From assembly GCA_030762175.1 (NCBI GenBank), contig CM060843.1, positions 116,500,369 to 116,564,368 on the forward strand: a DNA stretch of 64,000 bases, written 5' to 3'. The notes below the pieces were generated by a model. That model was not told where the DNA came from and made no database searches. It saw only the letters and a program-made list of their open reading frames with translations. The translations under genes and the position numbers were made by a program. Positions 36,801 to 49,671 of this stretch are shown here, piece by piece. The stretch is from Metallyticus violacea (Eukaryota; Arthropoda; Insecta; Mantodea; Metallyticidae). Numbering within the stretch: the first letter of the stretch is position 1; each line of letters opens with the position of its first letter.

Positions 36801-37755
36801 TTTGTGTGTTGTTTACTCTTAAAATTCGATTCATAGTTATCTGATATATCTTTATTATAATTTTGCATTTAAGAAATCCTAGTTCATAATTTTATATTAT
36901 GACATTTTAGCATTGTTTTTCATGTATACAATACCATTGTTTTGATAATACACACATATACGCTTTCGAATATAATAAATTTATGAAAATCAATTATGAT
37001 CAATATTTACATTTAAATGAATATATCTTGATTTATGTAATAATTCATATAGCTTATATTAACAATTTCATATTTAATTAATTAATGAAGAGTAAAGACA
37101 ACTTTCACTTCGTATTTTCTACATTTTTCCCAAGTTGCTGTAATAGTACTTTTTCAGGCCCTGTGCATGGAATACTTTGGACAGGAGTTTGGTTTGATTT
37201 ACGTCTTATTGAAGTGTATCCATTCATCTTGAACTTAAGTCACAAGAGCTTTTAGTGCACTCCTTTAATTCTAACTTTGTAGTTTTAGATGTAGATATTT
37301 AATATGTTTTAAAATTTTTCCTACAAACTTAAGAATTTGGACCATGTCCTAATATTGACTCATTTTCACACTCTAGTAAGATGTATTCTGCAGTTTTATC
37401 AGATTGTCCACATAGATGACATGTGGAATTTCCATAATAAAATACCATTGTGCGTAATGTTTCCGGAATAGCCAATTCCTAATAATCGTAAAATAGCTTT
37501 CCTGGTTTGCTTTCTTTTCTTATTTAGAAAGTTCTTAGTCATGCTCTCGAATATGTTCATAAAAGCTTTTTGCAGTTCATGATAAAATACACTGTGATTC
37601 TTGCATGTCTGTTGACAAGTCACAAATAGATTCTGGTCCTTTGAAGTTAATCTTAGTATAAAGTTGGGCATACTAAAGCTGATGAACATTACTTTGTTTC
37701 TGGATCATATTGATATACCCATCTTTAGTTACTCTTATTGTATTAAAATGATTTT
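33840..37755. other. Very AT-rich stretch, nothing recognised
   Basis: About 4 kb of strongly AT-rich DNA, especially 35640-37100, with only short frames. A small GC-richer patch at 35400-35520 contains a B-box-like GTTTGAACCGCCC but no convincing tRNA head. Confidence 0.5.
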
Positions 37756-37769
37756 AATCCTCCTCCAAA

Positions 37770-38062
37770 CCGCCACGGGTGGCCGAGGTCGTTAAGGCAT
37801 GGACTCGTGAGCGGGAGGTCTGCGGTTCGAATCCCGCCAGGACCGTCCTCCCTGACTGGGGTTTTTTCCAGGTTTTCCTCAGTCTTCATAACTGGCAAAT
37901 GCCGGGGAGGTACCTAAACTTAGGCCTGGAACGCTTCCTTCCTTAAAAAAAAAATCCTTTCCCAATATATCATTTCATTTCATGTATCCCCTGTGTCCAC
38001 CGCCTGTGGTGCCTCAGTAGTAAAAACGGGCGTTAAACACTACTCAAAAAAAAAAAAAAAAA
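37770..38062 (+). mobile_element. SINE family B copy 1 (tRNA-Ser-like head), exact 14-bp target-site duplication
   Basis: The head reads GGTGGCCGAGGTCGTTAAGG (A box) and GGTTCGAATCCCGCC (B box), closest by eye to tRNA-Ser. The body contains TTTTTTCCAGGTTTTCCTCA, GGCAAATGCCGGGGAGGTAC and CTTAGGCCTGGAACG. The end is AACGGGCGTTAAACAC followed by A20 or so. AATCCTCCTCCAAA occurs exactly on both sides (37756-37769 and 38063-38076), an unambiguous retroposition signature and evidence that this is the youngest-looking insertion in the window. Confidence 0.95.
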
Positions 38063-38076
38063 AATCCTCCTCCAAA

Positions 38077-41000
38077 ATATTTTCCAGCATTTTCTGTAAC
38101 TCGTTTTTATTTGTTCGTGAGTGGAGTATCAGGTAAGTACAGATCTTCCTGACATGAAATCTTCCACTTGAGATCTTTGTGAAATGCTGACGATCCAATT
38201 AAGGCTTCTTGAGCCTTGCCATATACAATGTGATTATTTCTGCAAAACCGATTTTTTGTTCCCCATTCAGTTGCAGTATTAAACTTCAAAGGAACTCAAT
38301 TCTCTTTTAAATGTTTCAAACTTTAGGTTATGATCAATAAACATCCCTATATAAACCCTGCTGCTTGTTCAAGGCATTATTTCCAACCTAACCCAATTTT
38401 AAACCATGACAATGAATGTTTCTTTTGAGACGCTGTTGTAGGTCACTGACAAGTTCCTCCGCACTCGGGTGATATGCCCCGCACAGGATTCCTTCCTTCG
38501 GGAGTCTCGCCCTTGATCATACTAAGTATTAATTTAAGTTTTATATTTGTAAACAATTGCACATTTTATATGATTCAGGTGTATATACTTTTGTCATGGC
38601 TCCAAGAAATTAACTTTATTTAGATGATTACAACTGTTACTTTTGTTCCACACCACATTTCATAAACATGAAGAAGGAATCATTATTTAGTAATCTCTAA
38701 AGAGTTCCACACTAGTGTCTCAAGAGGCTCAGACATTTTCAATTACCCCGTTGTTATATTATCATGCTACAGTCACTTAGTATTTTTTAAATTTTTCTTT
38801 TTAAATGATTTTATGTCTTACATTATTTATGCATATTACATGTAGTTAATGACAAGTTTATAAATGTGTCATTCTTGTGAAACATTTCAATTCTAAATAA
38901 TAAAAATTAAAACATTTAAATCAATAATTTTTAGAAACTGCATTTATCATTGATTTGAAACAGCTTTCAAGCCCTTCTGCCTACAACTTCTAAGCATATT
39001 TAACAACCTAATTTTAACCATCAATTCACTTCGACTAATGAGATTAATTCAATGACTTGATGTTTGTACTGTTTTCATTCTCTTGTGCTCACTGTTAGCA
39101 CAAAGACGGGAAATTAAGCTCAGAGAACTTATCATGAAGGTAAAATTCAAATGCCAAAGCGCGTTTATTCATTTGTGCTTGCTTACTACAGGTAAAGGGT
39201 ATATTGCATGCATATCTAAGAAATTAACTATATTTAGTCTTGAATTCAATCATTAAACTGGCATCGGCAGCTCAGGAACAGCTCAGGAACAGCTCATTTA
39301 TTCACGAAAAAGGCTTCATAATAAACTATACGTTCCTCTATGTTCTGTTTGAATCAAGATTATTAATCTTTATCCGCTTATTCTTGAAAAAAAGGGTCAA
39401 AAGCTGAGAACTTTATGAGTTTCTATTCCATTACTATAACAGAATAGAGAGCTATGGTTATTTATTATTTTCAGGGGTTTGGTCTTTTAATTCTGTCGTT
39501 TACCTATATATTATGTTCGTTCACGTAATTTTTTAAATGAATACATTGACTTAAGTGCCTAAGGAATTATTATTATTATTACTATTTTGTAATTTATACG
39601 CTTGTGGTCTACTTGTTTACTTAAATGAAAGTAATTGTATTTTTAATATAGTTCTTAAAAAAAGTTGCGGCTAAGCTAAGGAAAGGTTTTAAAGAACATT
39701 AGGAGCCAAAACAGATGTCCCACTAAAAAAAAAAAAAAAGATCAAACGTTGCAGTAAATCTAAACATTGCCTCAATAAGGAAGAACAGGTCAAACAGAAA
39801 GTATGTTCATAAACTATCATCGACAGCACATTGCTTGGTAAGAATAAACTTTTGGCTAACCCAAAATTCATAGAGGTACAGATCTCAAGTAGAGAAATTG
39901 AAATTAATTATATTCAATAAAGAAGGGATTCACATTTTTCCTATATGACGAAATGTGAATCTTTAAAGTATTTTTAAAAAGTAGTTGTACATAATGTAAG
40001 GTCAAAACATCCGCTAGTAGACATGGGCAGTAAATAAAGGTTGTGAAAATGTTTTTATACTCTTACTTTTTCTGAATTGACTTTTACTTTTCTGCTACAA
40101 AAGGTTAATTTCACAGAATACGAGCAAAAGTGCATAAACAGTGATAATTTTTATCATATCCAAAGAAGATACATAGTTATAAACATTATTTAGTTACATT
40201 TTTAATTATGTTTAACTTTTTCCACTCATGTGCCTATCATCCTGCTATAAACCTGGAACAATATCTTAAATATTATATACATTAATTATTTCGAAAGGTA
40301 AAGAGAAGGGTATGCAATATAACTCCACCCCTTTCAGAGTTTATCACCAGCACGAGAAAAGGGAAATCTGATTTGTACAATTTCAACAACAATACACAAC
40401 TAGAATAAAGGGCAGATAATTTATAGCAATTATTTCACTTACCTCAAATATGCAGCAATAACATTGTTTCGAACCAGTTCTGTGGATTTGAGCGGAGGTT
40501 TTTGCGACACAAATCTGTGGTGAGCGAAAAAAAAAATATTGTTTTTATTTTAAAACTTTAGAATATAATTATGTTATTTGCTATTGCAGTTTTGTGTTTA
40601 TTCTATCATTCTGTAATACCTTTTAAAATTAAGTAAATTATTTGCAAAATTTAATAATGCAGTTTAATATTTAAATGTGTCGTATTTCGAAAGGGGTTCG
40701 TAAAGTTGAACTTCATAAAAATACAGCATGCAGAACGCTCAGAATATGATGATCTTACTTTCATAATTCTGAAACAGTAAATGCTTACTTTACTTCAAGT
40801 TAAGTTGATCCTATTTATGAATTTACTTCCTTAAACCTGGCCGTTTGCGACCTTTACCGGAACTACTGCTTTAGTAGTGTGCACACTGTTTCTATACATC
40901 GCAGAACTATTGCAAACAGGAATAAGGTTCCTTAATTGCGTATATTTATGTACACCTATTCTCTTGAGCATTATCCCATAATAGCGTGAATACACATCGT

Positions 41001-43985
41001 CTTGTTTGTGTTCCACAGATAGCGGTGAAGCACGGGGAATTTGAAGGTCCCCTCTCGTATTTCCATCAATATTATAAAAAGCCTCCCCCCTCCCTTGTGC
41101 CGCACATTACATACATAATCGCTCAGTAACAAATATTTAATATAGGTACGATATGATTTTCAGCTTTGTTTGAATTACTGGAATTAGCCAACCCTCCCGG
41201 GAAAACAGGGAAATATTCTCTGCATTTACAGAGTGCTAAACTATAATTTATCTCATTTGCTTTGGATACATCATTAGGAGTTTCCAATTCTCCTTATTTG
41301 GACATCAGCAATGAGAACAAATGTCTATGAAAGTGATTTACGAAATATTTAAATGTAACTAGACATATTTTATTCATGCATAACTTTTAAATAGAGCTAT
41401 TTGTTGTTTTGGTGTTGATATTTACTGGTGAAGATTCCCGTTATAGTTTTGCCTTGCCTGAATGGCTTTTCTACCTAATCTCCCAAAACGCAAGCTTTAT
41501 TTGATAAAGCTAACAAAGACCCATAAGGAAAGAATAAAATGTAAAGTGCAAAACGTATAAACTGAAAGTTAAATTGTTTTAGAAGGATAATATTTAATTG
41601 TTTTCTTGAAAAAAAAAAACATATGGAATGCACAAAACTATATTATTAGCTTGACATATAAGAAGCTCGTTTTTTATTATAAATTCCGATGACCTGAACT
41701 AAATTAATTTTCTATACAGCTCAGTTATCCTAAAAGTCAAAACAATATATAATTCAACAAGCAGGCCAAATGCTATATGTCGCAATGACTGACCTTGATT
41801 GCATCAGCTTGGACTTTATAATACTAAACTGGCTTTGACTGGCATGTTGTTTATAAGGCACCAGAAAAATGCAATATGACTGATAATTGTAGAGCACACG
41901 GTACAAAATATAGCATTTACTATTTAAATGTAAACTACCATAATATGCTTGGACCGTGTTTAAATCCTACTCCCGACTGTCCGGGAATTTCTGTACAGTG
42001 TTTTGTAACGAAAAATGCTCAACTTAATGTGATATTCCTGCCTTAAATGGTAGACGTATGTAAAACAATCGTATTGCAGTTAAGCTTTTATAGCTTCTAC
42101 ATTTTCAAACAGAAAGCTGAAAAGTGGTAGCTAAAAATAGTCTGTTTGTTATTTTAATTCTTTCGTAGAATGTAAATTTATTGAATATCAAAATTCTGTT
42201 TCTACAATTTTAATATGCTAAATGTCTAGAAAAAGTATAAAAACCTCAGTAAAAAATATACCCAATAGTTTTGAAGAAAGTGCATTTAAAAGTTTTTAAA
42301 TAAAAGAAGGTGGACGCGGCGGAATCACACTTGCAGCTATTTAATTTTTTTTAAACATGAGCAGAATGATATTTAGATTAAAACTCTAGAATACAATCTT
42401 GAAAGTATATGCTATTTTTTAAGTTTAACAGATAATTGCATTTTTTAAATAATCACCTTTATTTACCCTTAAAACAGTTCAAAATTATAAAACAATACTT
42501 TTTACTTTATGACATGAAAAATATAACACCAGGATTAAATGCTTATAGCATTGTTGTTGTGGTCATTTGAATTGCATCGAAAATGAACTCACGTTTGATA
42601 TGGCTAAACGCTTAATAAAGGATATCATTTCCAGACTATGTCCTCATTTTTTAATTATAATCCTTGGTATGCAAAGTCTACAGGAATAAAATCGCATAAA
42701 CACAAGCACATTAAAATAATAATCATTTGTGCTGTAGCTTACAGTGGTGATCTTTACGGTTAAAATACTTTGTATTGGCCATAAAGACAAAGACCATTAG
42801 ATTTCTAATGATTGCGCTATACTAAAAGGAGATAGTGGACACACATACTCGCCACAAAGCACTTTACTGGAGATTTTTGTCAATAACATGAAGTTTAATG
42901 AGAGCCGAGAAGACTCTACAACGATTCTGCTATTCAACTTTTGATGCAATGAAGGTGGCTTACATAATATCAAAAAATTAATATGTTTATTTATGTCACG
43001 ATAATGTTTTATTCTGTGGATAAAGGAACCTATAGAAATAATTACCTCATAACATCTGACCACTACAACTGCCATAAAACCTAGCAGCACAGAATCACTT
43101 TCGGCGTTTTTATAAAGCTACTGCTGTTAAAGAGATAAAATTAGATTTCATGTTTATTGCTCGCCGGGCCTTGCTGAAGTTATAAAATCGATACTTGACC
43201 CGATTATCTACTTTACCACCATTTCGAGAGCGCGGTATCAGTTCCCAATGATGCCCGAATCACTGATGATGTGATGGTCGACGGGGCTGATATTTTTAAT
43301 TGTGTTGCGCTGCTGCCCTTTATTAAGCAGTTTATTTAGAAATCTGACCATGCATAAACATTATTACAACACAACGATACCGATAGTTCTCTTCCGACCG
43401 TCGTGTCCCTTAAAGTATATGCATGGTTAGGTTTACATTTCTAAGCCTTGAACTTTGTAGGTTGCTGTGTATTAACAATGGAAGGAAGGAAAGTGCATGT
43501 ATATCAGAAAGTGGTGGGTTTAGTATGCAAACGTGTTAGGTAAAATATGAATTGAATCATACATCTAGCTTTAGTTATAAAATTTGACCGTTTTCAGGAT
43601 TTTATAAGTATCACTTCTATGCATGCTGTAGCCGGCGGCGACCATGCTTTGAAGCTGTTCCTGGCTCTCCGTCAATTACAAAGTAATTAAAATAATCAAT
43701 ATTTATAATTGTAGAATCAGCAACTCTGTAATCAGGTGCAAGTTTGTTATCCATTTTCTCTCAGTGTATGTAAAATTAATATTGTAATGGCATTCATAAT
43801 TTTTGTAATGTTTAACAAATAACGTGTAAAAATGTAACCAGGCAAAGGAAAGCTCTCGTCTCTCTCCGAACGTAGAAAGTCAAGACAATTGGAAGGTAAT
43901 TCCTTCTGGTATCGGCTGGGTTAGAAAATGCTCCTGTCTCAGGGCATATAGCGGCCTGTTGCGACAAAATTGCAGGTTTCCGAGT
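38077..43985. other. AT-rich stretch, nothing recognised
   Basis: Nearly 6 kb with only short frames. It contains an A15-17 run at 39722-39738 and a tandem pair of AGCTCAGGAAC near 39268-39291. Slightly GC-richer patches occur at 40840-41100 and 43170-43320. No gene, tRNA head or transposon signature was found. Confidence 0.45.
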
Positions 43986-44740
43986 AGAAAAAGTAACGTA
44001 TGAAATCTTGAGTAAGCACCCACCTATCATTCACGATAATACAAATTTGGCGGGGGCATTTCGCGCTGCTGCTCACGGATGGCGTCGTTTCATATTGTGT
44101 ATAAAAGGGTTAGATGTTTTGCAAAACGGGGCAGCCTCAGAATTCTCCATTTTCAGATACGTGTGGCTGTCGGCGCGCGGAGATCAGCGGAAGAGCGGCC
44201 TAAATACCAAGTGCGACAATGAGCTTGAGTCCTATCACTACCTTAACTGCCGAGATAACATTGAGTTGCATTAGAAACTCAGTTAAATTAACAATTTCTT
44301 TGCTCTGGCACCTTTGGTTCGGGGCAAATAAATTCACACGTTTGCCAAGATTACCTTACTGTGATTCGACGAGAAACTTGAGTTCGCCCGGATGTTCATG
44401 CTTGAAGAATAAACTTTATTAACAGAGTAAATAACGAAGCGTCATATGTCGTATCTTCGGAATCCCAGCTGGCACATAGCCGCCAAAATACAGCGAGACG
44501 CCCTCGAGAGAGTCTCATCGAAGAAGCGTGAGGCATACTCTAAGCATTAACACCGCCCACGCAATTTCCACCTCCCCCACCATACAATAATATTTCAGCT
44601 TTAACCCACAAGAATACGGCGGGGCTCGCTGCTCTACATTCTATTAAGTCAGGGTAACTCTGTTGTCCTCTACTTTCGAAATGAAATGTCTTTACCCGAA
44701 ATCAGTGCGCCAATTTCCGCCTCGTAGTACAAACGCATCA
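43986..44740. promoter_or_regulatory. GC-richer unique block with TATAAAAGG motif
   Basis: About 750 bases of repeat-free, GC-richer sequence with CGGCGCGCGG near 44172, in contrast to the AT-rich flanks. TATAAAAGG lies at 44100-44108 on the plus strand, and CTCAGAATTC (initiator-like) about 38 bases on, which is a little far for a standard pair. Three short plus-strand frames overlap it without a recognisable product. It is a candidate promoter or conserved element. The evidence is compositional. Confidence 0.2.
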
Positions 44741-45200
44741 CATTTTTATTAAAATGAGAGTGTTATTCTTATTCGTCTACAAAAATATAGATAATCCATT
44801 CTATTATATCGATAAGTTTTGTGTTCATAAGATGTATATTTTTCAGCTGTTCTGTTTATTTATGGGCTTTATTCTAATATAAGTACCAGCAATAACATTA
44901 CACGTCACAGCAAGTTCATCTATATTAAAATAGTTTACTTTCATTATATCAACACACGTTTTCAGCAATTGGTTTAGCTCGTTTCCATGAAAACGATTAA
45001 AGTCCTCCTTTAGTTTATTTACTATCACTTCATTTGGTTGTATTAGCGCCCCGGGAAACTGAAAATAGCCAATCTTTAGTTCGCAATTGTTGTTTGACCA
45101 TATTTATGTTTAATTTATTGCCGTTATGACTACATTGGTCTTCTCGCAACGTCTGTAGATTGGACGTAAATTCTGTAGGTGTACGTGTGTAGGGTTCAAC

Positions 45201-45396
45201 GGAATGAAATTGAATTAATGATGACGCAAATGAATTCAGAGTCTTTGACGCCTTAAACCTACCTGATATTCACCTTCTCAGGATAAGAGAAAACTCCAAG
45301 GAAAAACCTTACATAGACGGCCTGACCGAAAATCGAACATAGCACATTCTGATTCGTGGTCATAAACGCTACCGCTAGACCGTAGAGGTATATTGG
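45201..45396 (-). mobile_element. SINE family C copy 2
   Basis: On the minus strand the head reads CTCTACGGTCTAGCGGTAGC with B box ATGTTCGATTTTCGG. Then come GGTTTTTCCTTGGAG, TAAGGCGTCAAAGACTC and GTCATCATTAATTCAATTTC. These match the copy at 32473 segment by segment, in the same order. Its head is better preserved than that of copy 1. Confidence 0.72.
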
Positions 45397-45606
45397 CCTT
45401 TATAGGTTTTTCTGTTTAATCCTTTATGGCACGTAGTCTTCAAGTATTTTTAACATTTTTTTTTTTTCTGTGTTTCAATTTTGTGGGTCACTTTCATATA
45501 GTGTTTATTCCGATAGGTAATTTATAAGGGAATTGATGCGGAAAATAAATTACATATCTTCCAGCATTTCATCTTTGCAATATTACTCTTCACGACTGGC
45601 CCTTTA

Positions 45607-45882
45607 CCGCCACGGGTGGCCGAGGTCATTAAGGTGCGGACTGTGAGCGGGAGATGTGGGGTTTGAATCCCGCCAGGACCGTCTTCCTTGACTAAGGTTT
45701 TTTCCAGGTTTTCCTCAGTCCTCATAAATGGCAAATGCCGCGAGGGGTGTCATAAACTTAGGCCTGGAACGTTTCCTTCCTTAAAAATAAATCCTTTCCC
45801 AACATATCATTTTCGTCTCATGTATCATCAGTGTCCATCGCCTGTGGTGCCTCTGTAGCAAAATTGGGCGTTAAACATCATG
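45607..45882 (+). mobile_element. SINE family B copy 2
   Basis: Closely matches the copy at 37770 across head, body and the GGGCGTTAAACATCA end, but the B box has decayed to GGTTTGAATCCC and the A tail is lost. ACGACTGGC occurs at 45592-45600 and again at 45894-45902 and may be a displaced target-site duplication. Confidence 0.92.
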
Positions 45883-45902
45883 CATTCCATTATACGACTG
45901 GC

Positions 45903-47069
45903 TCAAGTGGGCATTCTACTTCCAGTGGAGTAAGGGAGTTCCCGATTTTATAACTTCTGATGCGTTGCGATTTAATCAAAGCCTTTAAATCCTTTGAGTC
46001 ATTGTTGTCGGTAACGGGTGGTCATAGAATTTGATCAGGCCTATAATTTGAGAAAAATGAGACTAATCTTTCAGCTCACGCATAAAAGTATCCTTCATTG
46101 TGAATTCTTGAAGGCTACAAACAGACACAAAAATGCAGAATGAAATGACAGTAAAAGGGAGTCTGATCGATACATATCATGTCGTTTGTTTAAAGCTTCA
46201 ATGTTGTCTTTAGTGCTCTTCACCTGGTTCAGTGTATGAAATGGCAGCCTTGAATTCAACACATCAAATCAATCATTATCAACTTTTTCAAATTCAAATA
46301 TTTATTCATTGCAAGGTGATAAAGAAGATAACAACCAAATTGAATCAGAAGAAGGGAACAGAATTGACAGAAGAAGAGAATAATGGCAGTTTTGGGGTGG
46401 AAAGGAAGCATTTGAGAGAAGGAGAAATAGACAAGAGATGAAAAGAAGGAGAGAAGTGAAGGAAACTACACTCTCAACACATCATGGTCCAGTACAGTTG
46501 CTGCTTAAGACAGCCGGTAACTTCATTCATGTCCAGGTCCTGATGCCTGGAGTTCCGGTGGGGAGCAGCCCGGATACTGAGCGTTAGCAGAAATAAAGAT
46601 TGTAGACATTAAATCGGATAACAATTTGTAACTTTATTTTAAATATAATCATTGTTAATTGTTACTGGGTACCAGTAAGAATTGTAGATGTAATTATAAA
46701 TCATAGTAAAATAGCCGTAGTTCTGGTTTAGTTTATTGGAGTTTTAGTTTTGTTTAGTTTATAGTATTAGCACTGTAGATTTTAAAATCTGTAGAATTTA
46801 AATTGTATTGATGAAAGTAAGAAGAATAAATAAAATAAATCTGGAGCATTATGTCCTGATGTAGAAACAAGATATCAGGATATAAGCATTGCAGAATAAA
46901 AATAAATAAATAAACAAATAAATATTCATTGCTTGGTAAAATATGCGCTATGGTAGTACGCATTATGAGGTTGTATTTTTCTTTCAGCAGCAATAAGAAC
47001 TTTTTGTATCACGCGTCGGGGCGTACTACACGTTCACTTTCTAGCTGTCACATTGATGGGCAATGTAGT
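45903..47069. other. Stretch without recognised gene
   Basis: A purine-rich segment at 46320-46460 gives a charged frame (Lys/Glu-rich, 46232-46441), which is probably compositional. A GC-richer patch at 46500-46590 (CCAGGTCCTGATGCCTGGAG, self-complementary around CAGG/CCTG) ends in AATAAAGA, like the 3' end of a transcript or repeat. An (AAAT)n tract lies at 46898-46922. Confidence 0.4.
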
Positions 47070-47450
47070 CTATATTCTAAATTTGTTATTGAACATGAAC
47101 AGATACACGGGATATAGTCTCTTCTTGAGCATTTCATAAGCATTTGTACAGAAAAACAAACAATTAGGTTTTTCAGCTGGGCGGATTCCCGATAGCAAAT
47201 TGAAACCCATAAAACGGAGAGGTTGCATGAAAACGTTATGAACCGTGATCTCCTTATCGGGTAAACTTTGGGCACGCACAAATTTCTTGTGTCTCCTTAG
47301 GCATCTCTCCCGTATAGCTTCAACAATCTCATTATTTGCAGGAACGTTTTGCATCCAACAAGTTGCCAGTTTCTTCAAACTGGCGATCCTACAGCGAATA
47401 TTATTTTCTCGTAGTGGCTCTTCATCGAACGCGTCGAGCAGCCAAATGAT
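47070..47450 (-). pseudogene. Tc1/mariner-superfamily transposase N-terminal fragment (DUF4817-like)
   Basis: On the minus strand, RQFEETGNLLDAKRS is followed after a frameshift by EIVEAIRERCLRRHKKFVRA, then LPDKEITVHNVFMQPLRF, then GIRPAEKPNCLFFCTNAYEM. This order matches the DNA-binding half of a common insect transposase type: R-W-x-x-x-F-E-E-T-G; V-x-x-I-R-x-x-x-x-R-S-x-K-K-S; I-P-x-T-T-V-H; L-x-x-x-x-P-x-D-K-P-x-R-x-x-F-C. No catalytic DDE blocks follow within 47070-46900. It is a truncated dead fragment. Confidence 0.6.
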
Positions 47451-47479
47451 GCATGTGAACTTCCTTTAAACCTTGCACA

Positions 47480-49388
47480 TCGTGGGTGTAGTGTTTTGTA
47501 TCACCCTCACGTCATTACACCTGTAGGTGTACTCCATGTTTTCTCTACACTTCTGAAACTCTTTGGGTACTCCTCGTATCTGAATTTATTTCATTTTGAT
47601 CGGGTGATATGGAGCATGCAGCCCACCAAGACATAATAGATGCACTGTGTGTAACGTGATACAGTTTAGTTTTAGATGATTAGATAATACACAAGAATAT
47701 TTAATAATGATTTAAATTACGAATACATAAATATGCCTTTCCTTTGCAGTTGCAATTCAAGTACTTCAGGTTGAAAGCGTAAGATCCTTGTAAATTCACT
47801 GAATATTAATGAGTAACTAAATGTTTAGCTGCACACATTTCCAGGACAAGAGAAGTACTTTAATGTGGGGTATGAGTAAGTAAGGAAGTGATGCTGGAAC
47901 ATTGTGCAGCTAAAACACAGCGACCTTCCAAAGTCTGAACTGAAGCAAGTTATTTGGGTAAATGCTTTAGAACATTTGTCTAGAGGAACATTAGATTTCA
48001 TAAGAGATATATCACAAATACGGCTGCTGTTTTTGTTTTTATATTTAAAAACTAAACTAACTGCATTACGGCTCTAGATGTTGTCTCGAAGCGAGAATCG
48101 ATAAGCTTAGTGTATATTCTATAGCTAAAATAACGAATGGAAAGATAAATTAAATACACAAAAAATTAAGCAATTAATTTTTTCCACAGCAGGCATTATA
48201 TTCCCCCAAAACTGTGTTCATACTGCATCGTTAAAGTGGATTTTTTTCCCCTCTAGCATAAATTAATGGCAGACTACGAGAGTAGATAAGACACTAAATC
48301 AAAGCCGAAATGCGGAAAGGATGGCGTAATTCACGGGAAAACGAGCCTGGAATTTAAAGTTGCTACCATTAGTTAGATAAAGCCACGCAGCGTTCTCCGG
48401 AGAGTGGATTTCCGCCACCAGATGTCCACAAACGCGCCCATCGGAGTTTCGGTAATCAATGTTCGCGTTGTATGTCACTCATCCTATCCGCATTATACAC
48501 AGCTGACTGGTTCATGGTTTATTTTTGCCTTGCATTTGTGTTTAACATGTCGAAACCGAATCGCATTCTCGTATATTTGTTGCTGCTTTTATTATAGCTT
48601 TATCGGTTGGAGCGGGCGTTTCGTTAATTTTTTATTTGATGTGTCAGCAGCTCACAGTGGAATTTTAACACTATTAATTTCAACTGTATATAAGTACAAA
48701 TACACAAAATACATAAAACAAGAAATTCGGGCTATTTGCGTTCCTTGTGCTGAATTTTGTGACCTTTAATCATAATGCGTTGTTCAGCAAAATACACCGA
48801 CGAGCTCTTTCAAAAAAATTGCATTTTTATGCTTTCAAATCGAGTAAATTCGTTCAGTAGTCAAGTACGTTAGACATTTTAGTGTACTGTACTAGAGCAT
48901 TAAGTATAAATTTGCAGCTATAGTTTTTTTTTTTTAAGTTATATAGCACAAATAAGATATTCTACTTATAGATCCTCTGAAACAACTCATACTGTCAAAT
49001 ACAGTTTCATTTAATTTTGTTAAGTAGTGGGGATGTGGTTATTCTTTCGAAAAGCCTTTTAATTAGGAAATCCCTCGGGTTCTAACGTACATATTCGCAC
49101 AAAAAGTCAGTTATAGGATATTTACTTACTTTGAAATTCAATGGACTTGTTAGTTTTTCTGTAAATCGCCGCTGTTACACATTGTCGCTCACCTTCTGCT
49201 ACATCAGTCAACACGCTTCGACGTAACTACCACTTGTATTCAGAGTTAACTGGGGCGTTTTACAAATATCAACTTCGCTGTTGAAATTTTACGCGATTTT
49301 ATTCGTTCGGACCCGATCGAAGAATGAAACATCGGCCTATAGTGAGCTACTCCGACGTTTTACAGAAAAACGAATATCTCCATTGAAT
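47480..49388. other. Mostly AT-rich stretch with a GC-richer island
   Basis: No gene recognised. The 48300-48430 portion is GC-richer (AAACGAGCCTGGAATTTAAAG, CATAAATTAATGG nearby). The 121-codon frame at 48404-48769 is hydrophobic and shows no motif. T-runs occur near 48925. Confidence 0.4.
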
Positions 49389-49397
49389 TCAAACTAA

Positions 49398-49663
49398 CGA
49401 CACGGGTAGTCGGGGTTGTTAAGGCGCGGACTAGTGAGGGGAAGGTCTGTGGTTTGAATCCCGCAGTACCGTCCTCCCTGACTGAGGTTTTTTCTAGTCC
49501 TCATAAATGCCAAATGCCGGGAAAGTACCCTAAACTTAGGCCTGGAACGTTTCCTTACTTAAAATCCTTTCACAATATATCGTCTCATCTTATGTATCAC
49601 CAGTGTTCACCGACTGTGGTGCCTCAGTAGTAAAAACGGGCGTTAAACACCATTAAAAAAAAG
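49398..49663 (+). mobile_element. SINE family B copy 3
   Basis: The head is decayed (CACGGGTAGTCGGGGTTGTT, GGTTTGAATCCCGC). The body has lost about 10 bases around the CCAGGTTTTCC segment, and the end reads AACGGGCGTTAAACACCATT plus a short A tail. TCAAACTA occurs on both sides (49389-49396 and 49664-49671), a plausible target-site duplication. Confidence 0.92.
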
Positions 49664-49671
49664 TCAAACTA

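Noticed and set aside
48404..48769. 121-codon frame as a membrane protein gene
   Set aside because: Hydrophobicity follows from T-rich DNA. No start context, homology or splice site supports it.
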